Source of the DNA: YC2-FULL-38-9 sp964629635
GTDB taxonomy: Bacteria > Patescibacteriota > Microgenomatia > UBA1406 > GWC2-37-13
Assembly (NCBI GenBank): GCA_964629635.1
Contig: CAZVQS010000001.1
Location: 248,001 to 312,000, forward strand
Direction of reading: 5' to 3'
Length of the DNA stretch: 64,000 nt
The notes under the pieces were generated by a model. That model did no database searches, was not told the DNA's origin, and saw only the letters and a list, made by a program, of their open reading frames with translations. Below are positions 31,803-38,725 of this stretch, piece after piece (within the stretch, counting starts at the first letter, position 1; each line of letters opens with the position of its first letter). Both the position numbers and the translations under genes were made by a program.

Positions 31803-33782
31803 ATGAATAAAGTCAATAAACTGCGCAAAATACCTTGGCATATCCTCTACATTGCTTGTCTTGTTGGCCTGTTAATGTTTACAAGAGGTGTAAATATCGG
31901 TTGGGGCTTGCCCTATCCCATGCATCCGGACGAGCGCAACATGGCCGCAAGCGTACAGTCCCTTGCCTGCAGCGGCCTCAACAGTGATTGCCTGAATCCC
32001 CATTTTTTCGCATACGGCCAGTTCCCCCTGTATCTTGCCTACTTCGGTATCCAAATCATGCGGCTTCTGACCGGAACGGCCGGTCCCGTTTCCTTCATCG
32101 AAGCCACGCTTGCCCTTCGCTTCATATCGGCCATCGCCTCAATCCTCACCGCATTCGTGATGGTTAAAACCGTCAGTGTTACCATAAATCGTTCAGTCAA
32201 ATCTTCCGGGCGCTATGAAATCCCGTTGAATCCGGAGACGGCAGTCGCCCTGGCCGTAATCATATTCAGCCCCTATTTCATCCAGTTTTCCCATTTCGGT
32301 ACGACTGAATCTTTGCTTATGCTGTTTTATTCCCTTATTGCATACCTAAGCGTCCGGATACTATCCTCGGGCCGCATGGCATACCGGGATGTTGCGCTTC
32401 TGGGCGTTATGGCAGGACTGAGCATTGCGACGAAAGTGTCCTCCCTCATATTCCTGGCAGCGCCCCTTGCGGTCATCATATATGAGCGGCGGAGACGGAT
32501 ACCTGCACTTATTTCAGACGTTGCCGCCTTCATATCGGTTGCCGGCATAGCCGCCCTTATTGCCTCACCGCACAATTTCATTTCATGGAACGAATTCATC
32601 GGATCACTGAATTACGAATCAGCTGTCGGACTGGGCACCTACAAAGCATTCTATACGCGCCAGTTTGAAAACACCGTTCCCCTTCTGTTTCAACTGCGCC
32701 GTATTTTCCCCTACGCGCTCGGTGTCCCCATGTTCGCACTCGGAATTGCGGGTTTCATCTGTTTGCCATGGAAACATAAGGCATTCAATGCATTGCGCTT
32801 CATGTTCCTTGTTTATCTTATCCCCACGTCGTTTCTGTATGTGAAATGGACCCGGTTCATGTCGCCCGTATTCCCCCTCCTTACCCTGTTTGGACTGTTT
32901 CTTTTGTTCCACCTGTTCAGGCACCGCAGGAACATCATGATTGCCGTAGCAGCCATCCTGATCCTGCCGGGCATCGCGTTCCTGACCGTATACCTGCTGC
33001 CTGACGCCCGGTTCCAGGCATCCGACTGGATATTCAGAAATGTTCCGGAAAACTCTCGTATCATGTCCGAATCCGCAAATGCGGTCGATGTTCCCCTGCA
33101 GGTACCGGGGAGCAATGTAAAGCCCCGCAACTACCAATATGCTTCGCTGTTTCTGTATGACCTGGACACGGATCCGAATTTGCAAACGAGTTTTGAAGAA
33201 GTCCTGAAAACCGCAGACTACCTCATCGTTCCGTCCCGCCGGATATTCAAGAACCACAACCCGTCGCAGTATCCCCGTCTTGCCCGGTACTACGGGGACC
33301 TGTTTTCCGGCAAGCTCGGTTTTGAGGAAGTCAAAGTGTTTGCGAATCCCTATATCGGACTCATGGATGAACAGGCGGAGGAAACCTGGAGCGTGTTTGA
33401 CCATCCCGTCATCCGGATATATCGCAGAACCGGCGCAAAGCCCCGGTTTGAACCTGCCGGGTATGAGGAAACCGTGTTTGGTCATGAAGGAAAAAACTAC
33501 CGGCTGTTTATTGCGGATACGCCGGTAAAGCAGAGGCAGGGACTTATGCATGTCCGTTCAAAAGAAGATATAGGCGGAGCGGACGGCATGATCTTTGTTT
33601 TCAAGGACAAAAGCATCCGCACGTTCTGGAACATGAACACCGTATCGGACCTTGACCTGTACTGGCTGTCGGGTGATGAAGTTGTTGGCAAAACAGAACT
33701 CCCCTCGATCGAAAAATCGGGAACCGTCATCACGGTCACCTCGCCTCCCGGCGTTAACCGGGTCGTCGAACTGCTCAAATAA
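31803..33782 (+). CDS. GT39-like membrane glycosyltransferase fused to a DUF192 domain
   Basis: A 659-residue protein. Residues about 13-400 form a polytopic GT-C fold with an Asp-Glu pair in the first outer loop (MHPDERNMA, D43-E44), as in protein O-mannosyltransferase or ArnT-like enzymes that use lipid-linked sugars. A soluble extracytoplasmic region follows (about 400-555). The last 100 residues (about 560-659) carry the DUF192 pattern: a IADTPVKQRQGLMHVR block, GMIFVFKD, TFWNMNT, LDLYWL and a terminal hydrophobic block. DUF192 usually occurs as a separate small secreted protein; the fusion is unusual. The coding frame is continuous, with no sign of a frameshift. Confidence 0.85.
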   Translation: MNKVNKLRKIPWHILYIACLVGLLMFTRGVNIGWGLPYPMHPDERNMAASVQSLACSGLNSDCLNPHFFAYGQFPLYLAYFGIQIMRLLTGTAGPVSFIEATLALRFISAIASILTAFVMVKTVSVTINRSVKSSGRYEIPLNPETAVALAVIIFSPYFIQFSHFGTTESLLMLFYSLIAYLSVRILSSGRMAYRDVALLGVMAGLSIATKVSSLIFLAAPLAVIIYERRRRIPALISDVAAFISVAGIAALIASPHNFISWNEFIGSLNYESAVGLGTYKAFYTRQFENTVPLLFQLRRIFPYALGVPMFALGIAGFICLPWKHKAFNALRFMFLVYLIPTSFLYVKWTRFMSPVFPLLTLFGLFLLFHLFRHRRNIMIAVAAILILPGIAFLTVYLLPDARFQASDWIFRNVPENSRIMSESANAVDVPLQVPGSNVKPRNYQYASLFLYDLDTDPNLQTSFEEVLKTADYLIVPSRRIFKNHNPSQYPRLARYYGDLFSGKLGFEEVKVFANPYIGLMDEQAEETWSVFDHPVIRIYRRTGAKPRFEPAGYEETVFGHEGKNYRLFIADTPVKQRQGLMHVRSKEDIGGADGMIFVFKDKSIRTFWNMNTVSDLDLYWLSGDEVVGKTELPSIEKSGTVITVTSPPGVNRVVELLK

Positions 33783-33784
33783 GC

Positions 33785-34969
33785 TTACTTCCTGAGCGCG
33801 TCTATTCCGGGAAGCGTCCCTTTTTCAATAAGTTCAAGCATAGCGCCCCCGCCCGTTGAGATATGGGTGATTTTCTCCTTGTCCGGCAGCTTCTTTATGA
33901 CCGAAAGCGTGTCTCCGCCTCCGACGACCGATATGGCGCCTGTATTCCCGATAATCGCATGGAATATTGCAATGCTCCCCCCTGCAAATACCGGGTTTTC
34001 GAAATACCCCACCGGACCGTTCCAGATAATGGTCTTTGCTTTGGCGATGTAGTTGGCAAACAGCGCTTCCGTATCGGGACCGATATCAAGCGTCTCGTCG
34101 TTTGCGCCGATCGCCTCGACCTTTTTAACGGTAGCAGGACCTTCCTTCTGCTGAATTCCGCCGATGCGGCGGTCAACCGGGAGAATAAGCTTTTCCTTTG
34201 CTTCCGGTTTTTCAAGCAGCCGTTTCGCCTCCGGCACGAACTCCTCCTCCAGGAGACCTTTCCCGATCTCCCTGCCCTGCGCTTTCAGAAAATTGTTGGT
34301 CATGGCCCCACCGATCAACACCTGGTCCGCGACCGTCATGAGCTTTTCGATGAGACCGATCTTGGACGAGATCTTGGCGCCCGCGATTATCGCTACAACC
34401 GGACGCACGGGATTCTCGACCGCTTTCCCGATCGACTCCACCTCGGACTTGAGGAGTAGGCCGCCGTAGGAGGGAAGATGCTGTGCTACCCCGACAACCG
34501 ATGCATGCGCCCGGTGCACACTTCCGAATGCATCCGACACGAACACGTCCGCGATTGAGGCGAGTTTTTTTGAGAACTCCGTATCGTTCTTCTTTTCACC
34601 CTCGTAAAAGCGGGTGTTCTCAAGCAGGTAGACGTCCTTTTCGTCCTGCAGCTCGAATGCGCCTTTGTCGTCAAGGAAATCATCAATAAGCACCACCTTG
34701 CGGTCAGGCAGGTATTCCTGAAGTCTCTTTGCCACCGGCTTCAGGGAAAACGCCATGTCGCGGCCCTTTGGTTTGCCGAGGTGTGACATGAGAATAAGCT
34801 TATTGTTTTTTTCAAGAAGCAGCTTGAGTGTCGGAAGGGAGTTTTTTATGCGGGTATCATCGTTTATTTCACCCGAACCGTCTTTCTTGAAGGAGACATT
34901 GTAATCGACGCGAACCAGTACGCGTTTTCCCGAAATGTCCGCCTCGTCAACGTAGGTTATTTTTGACAT
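33785..34969 (-). CDS. pgk: Phosphoglycerate kinase
   Basis: Transfers phosphate from 1,3-bisphosphoglycerate to ADP in glycolysis. The 394-residue protein is full length, with VLVRVDYNVSF, DDTRIKNSLPTL, LMSHLGKPKG, VLLIDDF-type hinge and VVGGGDTLSVIKK near the nucleotide site. The start at 34969 (MSKITYVDEAD) is preferred over a Met four codons earlier. It follows gap on the same strand, with a strong terminator hairpin between them, so gap and pgk are separately transcribed or attenuated. It converges on the GT39-DUF192 gene with a two-base gap. Confidence 0.96.
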   Translation of the reverse strand: MSKITYVDEADISGKRVLVRVDYNVSFKKDGSGEINDDTRIKNSLPTLKLLLEKNNKLILMSHLGKPKGRDMAFSLKPVAKRLQEYLPDRKVVLIDDFLDDKGAFELQDEKDVYLLENTRFYEGEKKNDTEFSKKLASIADVFVSDAFGSVHRAHASVVGVAQHLPSYGGLLLKSEVESIGKAVENPVRPVVAIIAGAKISSKIGLIEKLMTVADQVLIGGAMTNNFLKAQGREIGKGLLEEEFVPEAKRLLEKPEAKEKLILPVDRRIGGIQQKEGPATVKKVEAIGANDETLDIGPDTEALFANYIAKAKTIIWNGPVGYFENPVFAGGSIAIFHAIIGNTGAISVVGGGDTLSVIKKLPDKEKITHISTGGGAMLELIEKGTLPGIDALRK

Positions 34970-34985
34970 ATGACAAAACAACTGT

Positions 34986-35028
34986 TAAAAAATTTCAGGC
35001 AGACCGGTCATCCCGTGCCTGCCTGAAA
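34986..35028 (-). terminator. Rho-independent terminator after gap
   Basis: TTTCAGGCAG and CTGCCTGAAA pair perfectly (10 bp, 34993-35028) and are followed on the minus strand by TTTTTT. It separates gap from pgk. Confidence 0.9.
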
Positions 35029-35048
35029 CGGATTGTTTTCAAAGGATT

Positions 35049-36062
35049 TTAGACAAAGTCCGACACCCGCTCGACCAGATCAACGATCCGCGTTGAATAC
35101 CCCCACTCGTTATCGTACCAGCCGAATATCTTGAGAAGCCTCCCGTTGATGACTTTCGTGTAGGAGGAATCAAAGATGCTTGAGCGCGGGTCGCCGATGA
35201 AATCGGATGAAACGAGGGGAGCTGTTTCGTAGCCGAGGATGCCTTTCATGTCGCCATCGGCATACTTTTTGAACGCAGCATTCACTTCCTCCGCCGTCAC
35301 GTCCTTTTTCATGACTGCGGAAATGTCGGTGAAAGAAACCGTCGGAACGGGTACGCGCACCGCCATACCGTCAAGCTTGCCCTGAAGCTCCGGGATCACC
35401 TTACCCACCGCCTTGGCCGCACCGGTCGTTGAGGGGCCAATATTGAGGGCGGCCGCGCGCGAGCGGTCCGGTTTCTTGTTCGATTCGTCAAGCAGGGACT
35501 GCGTTGCGGTGTATGCATGCACGGTCGTCAGGTATCCCATCTCAACCCCGAATTCCTTCTCGATCACCTTGAACATGGGAGCGGCGCAATTGGTAGTACA
35601 AGAGGCGTTTGAAATCACCTGCTCGTTTTTCCAGTCGATTGTATCATCATTCACGCCGAGAACCACATGGGTTGTCTCCTTGTCCTTGGCAGGAGCCGTA
35701 AGGAGTACCTTCTTGACAGTGCCGCGCACGTGCTTCATGAGGTCTTCTTTTTTCGTGAATGCGCCGGTCGCATCGATCACTACATCAACACCGTATTGAT
35801 CCCAGGGAATTTCGGCAACGTCCGCTACCATGGTCGCAGGAACTTTTTTGTCGCCGATCGTGATGCCGTCTTCTACTGCCTTTACCTCTTTGTTGAACCG
35901 GCGGTATACGGAATCGTACTGGAGAAGGTACGCGAGCATGTCGGGAGGGGTTTTACGGGTGTTTATCGCAACAATGTCGAACGTATCGCGCTCGAAAGCG
36001 ATTCTTGTAACAGCGCGTCCGATCCTGCCGAAACCATTCAAGCCTACTTTGATCCGTTTCAT
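35049..36062 (-). CDS. gap: Glyceraldehyde-3-phosphate dehydrogenase
   Basis: Oxidative phosphorylation of glyceraldehyde-3-phosphate with NAD(P). The 337-residue protein shows GLNGFGRIGRAVTR at the N-terminal Rossmann fold, the catalytic Cys in SNASCTTNCAAP (near 154), and VPVPTVSFTDISAV and WYDNEWGYSTRIVDL near the C-terminus. Typical length. It is transcribed from a promoter at 36078-36105 and ends at a strong terminator. Confidence 0.97.
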   Translation of the reverse strand: MKRIKVGLNGFGRIGRAVTRIAFERDTFDIVAINTRKTPPDMLAYLLQYDSVYRRFNKEVKAVEDGITIGDKKVPATMVADVAEIPWDQYGVDVVIDATGAFTKKEDLMKHVRGTVKKVLLTAPAKDKETTHVVLGVNDDTIDWKNEQVISNASCTTNCAAPMFKVIEKEFGVEMGYLTTVHAYTATQSLLDESNKKPDRSRAAALNIGPSTTGAAKAVGKVIPELQGKLDGMAVRVPVPTVSFTDISAVMKKDVTAEEVNAAFKKYADGDMKGILGYETAPLVSSDFIGDPRSSIFDSSYTKVINGRLLKIFGWYDNEWGYSTRIVDLVERVSDFV

Positions 36063-36077
36063 AGAATGATTAATGAA

Positions 36078-36105
36078 ATAATAATCGAAGGGGGGAAACC
36101 GTCAA
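36078..36105 (-). promoter_or_regulatory. Promoter of gap
   Basis: Minus-strand TTGACG (36105-36100), 16 bases and TATTAT (36083-36078), about 15 bases before the ATG. A second TATAAT-like sequence occurs just upstream (36113-36108 region). Confidence 0.5.
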
Positions 36106-36165
36106 AATTATAATAAAAACTTCGTGTAAAACTCAAGTAATATGCACGCAAGCGCCATGTTTCTC

Positions 36166-37410
36166 TTAACCCTTCACGTACGAATCAACGATCGGGCGCG
36201 TATCCCGGATATTGAGTTTGTCGAAAATGCGCGTAAAGTCGTTTTTCAGGGCATCAAGCACCTTTCCCTTTGACTGGGCGTCAAGCCCGGCAAGCTTTTT
36301 CTTGAACGGACCGTTGGCCTTTTTGCGAAGCTTATATACGAATTGCTCATCGGTCCACCCTTCCTTGCGTTCTTTCGCACAGTTTTCCATGACCCAGCCG
36401 TGCATTTCGGTCCGCAAGGCCTCAGGCATTGCCTCAAACAGGGTGTTCTGGAAACCGGTCGCCAGATGCACTTCAATCGTCCCGGACGCCGGGAACTGGT
36501 CAAACAGGTCAAGAGGGAGGGTGGATGCGCCGTGCTGAACCGGACCGCCGATCCCGTATGCCTCCCGGGCTACTTTCCCGATGTTCCTCAAAACATCAAA
36601 GTCAAGGTTCACCTTCGCCATGGTGCCGTCAGGAAGAAGCATGCCGCCGTGGGAGGTCCCGGTCTGGACGCTTACCTTGCTCAAGCCGGTCCCGGTAAAT
36701 CGTTTCCTGAAGCCCTGAATGAATGCCTCAAACTCCTCAACCGTCGAGTTTTTCCCGCCGATATGGCCGATTTCCCCGCCGATTGAAACGGTTATCCCCT
36801 GCGGTTCAATCTGACGCACGTACTGTGCGAGAAGCGCGGTCATTTCATAGTTGTTTTTCTGCTGTTCATCAAGCGTTGCCTTGTCCAGTTCAACAAGGGT
36901 CGATGCATCGATGTCAATGTTATAGAATCCGGCATCGATCGCTTTTTTGATGAGATCCTTGAGGTCCTGGATGGCAACCTCGGGAGTTGCCTTGAATTTG
37001 GGGGCGGAAAACTGCGAGTGGTCCGCCTGGATAAATACCGGACCCTTCCATCCCGCCGCAACCGCGCCCGCAAGGACTGAGGTGGCGTACTCATCCGCAG
37101 TCTGGTCCGTGTATCCGAGCTCCCCGCGCGCGATTTCGAATATGAACGCTCCCGCGTTTATTTCCTTGAGAAGCTCAAAGACAACCCGGGCGGTTTCAAA
37201 CGTCAGCGCGCGGATATTGCAGGCGGGAACGGAAAATCCTTTGACCTGCCCTTGTCCGGAGGCCATATACAGTTCATGGATCGATGCGGGAAAAATACCG
37301 GCCGCTTTAGCCATTTCGCGGATGCGGGAACGGGCCGACTGCTTTTCGCCGAGATCGGCACTGAATAACGATTGGGCAACGAGGGATTCGATGTGTTGTG
37401 ATTCTTTCAT
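36166..37410 (-). CDS. Class II (zinc) aldolase, fructose-bisphosphate aldolase type
   Basis: A 414-residue TIM-barrel protein of the class II fructose/tagatose-bisphosphate aldolase family. Likely metal and substrate residues are in FIQADHSQFS, NIDIDAS, GEIGHIGGKNSTVEE, QTGTSHGGMLLPDG and GPVQHGASTLP. It is longer than typical class II enzymes (about 280-360), mainly through extra C-terminal helices, as in a divergent group seen in several uncultured bacteria. With gap and pgk alongside, a glycolytic role is likely. The start at 37410 (MKESQHIESL) follows a minus-strand TATAAT (37428-37423) by 12 bases. Confidence 0.85.
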   Translation of the reverse strand: MKESQHIESLVAQSLFSADLGEKQSARSRIREMAKAAGIFPASIHELYMASGQGQVKGFSVPACNIRALTFETARVVFELLKEINAGAFIFEIARGELGYTDQTADEYATSVLAGAVAAGWKGPVFIQADHSQFSAPKFKATPEVAIQDLKDLIKKAIDAGFYNIDIDASTLVELDKATLDEQQKNNYEMTALLAQYVRQIEPQGITVSIGGEIGHIGGKNSTVEEFEAFIQGFRKRFTGTGLSKVSVQTGTSHGGMLLPDGTMAKVNLDFDVLRNIGKVAREAYGIGGPVQHGASTLPLDLFDQFPASGTIEVHLATGFQNTLFEAMPEALRTEMHGWVMENCAKERKEGWTDEQFVYKLRKKANGPFKKKLAGLDAQSKGKVLDALKNDFTRIFDKLNIRDTRPIVDSYVKG

Positions 37411-37431
37411 ATGTATTAGTAAATTATATAG

Positions 37432-37472
37432 ATCCTGAATCGGGTTCAGGATGACATTGCAAAGCAATGTCA
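37432..37472. repeat. Two adjacent perfect hairpins in a divergent promoter region
   Basis: ATCCTGAA/TTCAGGAT (37432-37452, 5-base loop) is followed immediately by TGACATTGC/GCAATGTCA (37452-37472, 3-base loop). They lie between the aldolase and HIT start codons and overlap the probable -35 of the HIT gene. The first resembles short dispersed palindromes I have seen in several bacterial genomes. Confidence 0.65.
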
Positions 37473-37514
37473 ATTATAATAATGGCAATTATTCAGTTTA
37501 GCAAATCAAACCCT

Positions 37515-37922
37515 ATGGAACCATGTGTTTTCTGCAAGATCGTAAAGGGGGAAATTCCCTCATATAAGGTTTATGAGGACGCCGAATTCCTCGGGTTTCT
37601 CGACATCAATCCCCTCAACCCCGGCAACGCGCTCCTCATTCCGAAAACGCATTACCGCTGGGTATATGATGTCCCTGACTTCGGCGCATATTTTGAAGCC
37701 GCCCGCAAAATCGGCCTGGCGGCGCAGGAGGCGGTCGGCTCCCATTCGGTCAATTTCCTCACGCTCGGCTATGAAGTGCCCCACGCGCATATCCGCATCG
37801 TTCCCCGTTTCGACAACGATGGCCACACGGATGGCATACGGCTGAGCGCGGTAAAAAAAATAGCTCCGGAAGAAATGAAACGGATCGCCAAGCGTATCGG
37901 GGAAGCCGTCAGAACGAAGTGA
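37515..37922 (+). CDS. HIT-family nucleotide hydrolase/transferase
   Basis: A 135-residue histidine-triad protein. CVFCKIVKGEIPSYK and LDINPLNPGNALLIPK are typical of the HinT branch, with the CxxC pair of a zinc site at the N-terminus. The triad reads PHAHIRIVPR: the first two His, including the nucleophile position, are kept while the third is Arg. It probably hydrolyses nucleoside phosphoramidates or dinucleotides. The start at 37515 is preferred because a TATAAT (37475-37480) lies upstream and earlier Met codons touch it. It overlaps the pilin-like gene by 14 bases at the 3' end. Confidence 0.9.
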   Translation: MEPCVFCKIVKGEIPSYKVYEDAEFLGFLDINPLNPGNALLIPKTHYRWVYDVPDFGAYFEAARKIGLAAQEAVGSHSVNFLTLGYEVPHAHIRIVPRFDNDGHTDGIRLSAVKKIAPEEMKRIAKRIGEAVRTK

Positions 37923-38724
37923 CGAAAAAGTCCGAGGGAATCTGGGGATTGGACTGGAACAGTTCGATTTTCTTCGTGACGCCCGTTGACGTTTTAGCTT
38001 CCGAGGTGATCACCCGTCCCTGCGAACGGAACGGCGTTGAAACGCCGGTATGGAATCCGATACGGGTTGATGCATTGAGTACCCTAACGATCACTGCCTT
38101 CATATTGCCCGCAACCGCGAGTGAGGAGGGCGTAAGCTTTGCCGCAAACGCAATACCCTTCACGGTCTCCCCTCCGTCATTGCTTGATGTCGGCAGCTCG
38201 TTTGACGGGGATTTCGATTCAACAAGCGCCCAATGATCCAGAATCTGCTTTGTGGTGTTATTGGCGCTGTCAATGAACGTGAGCTCGAGCGCGGGATATT
38301 CGGCTGGTGTTTCCGATTTGAAATAAATGTCTAGAAACCCGGTCCAGGGATTGGAAAAGGTGTTGGTATCGGGATTGTAGCTAGAAAGGTAAAATGTGTA
38401 CTGCTCATCCCGTTGAAGAAGCGGTGTCACGAACTCGTTCCCGCTCATCTCAACGACATCGGCCTGCCCCGTTATATTTGATCCGATGAATGCAGGCAGC
38501 TCATCGATCGCAACCGTGCCTTTTTTCTGGATCGCCGCCTCAAGCGCGGACTCGGCGGCAGAGAGAGCTTTCTGGGAATCCTCCTCAAGCTTTGTGATCT
38601 GGGTTTCGGTCGTAGAATTGAACGCAATCGTCATGACGACCGTCACCGCCGCAGCAAGAAGCATGACGGTGATAAGCAGGATCTGTCCCTGCTCCCTCTG
38701 GTTGTGTTTTTTCGGTATGAACAT
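37909..38724 (-). CDS. PilX/pseudopilin-like membrane-anchored protein
   Basis: A 271-residue protein with a short basic N-terminus, the segment EQGQILLITVMLLAAAVTVVMTIAF and then a helix rich in Glu, Thr and Ala. This fits PilX-like minor pilin proteins, which carry a Q/E-G-x-hydrophobic start without a standard prepilin site. The rest (about 60-271) is a beta-rich extracytoplasmic domain. The ATG at 38724 follows the stop codon of the upstream gene after one base, so the two are translationally coupled and probably belong to one surface appendage or envelope complex. Confidence 0.75.
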   Translation of the reverse strand: MFIPKKHNQREQGQILLITVMLLAAAVTVVMTIAFNSTTETQITKLEEDSQKALSAAESALEAAIQKKGTVAIDELPAFIGSNITGQADVVEMSGNEFVTPLLQRDEQYTFYLSSYNPDTNTFSNPWTGFLDIYFKSETPAEYPALELTFIDSANNTTKQILDHWALVESKSPSNELPTSSNDGGETVKGIAFAAKLTPSSLAVAGNMKAVIVRVLNASTRIGFHTGVSTPFRSQGRVITSEAKTSTGVTKKIELFQSNPQIPSDFFVTSF

Positions 38725-38725
38725 A

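Noticed and set aside
32619..33551. 310-codon minus-strand frame
   Set aside because: Antisense to the well-supported GT39-DUF192 gene; composition (Gln/Arg/Gly-rich, low complexity) is typical of a shadow.
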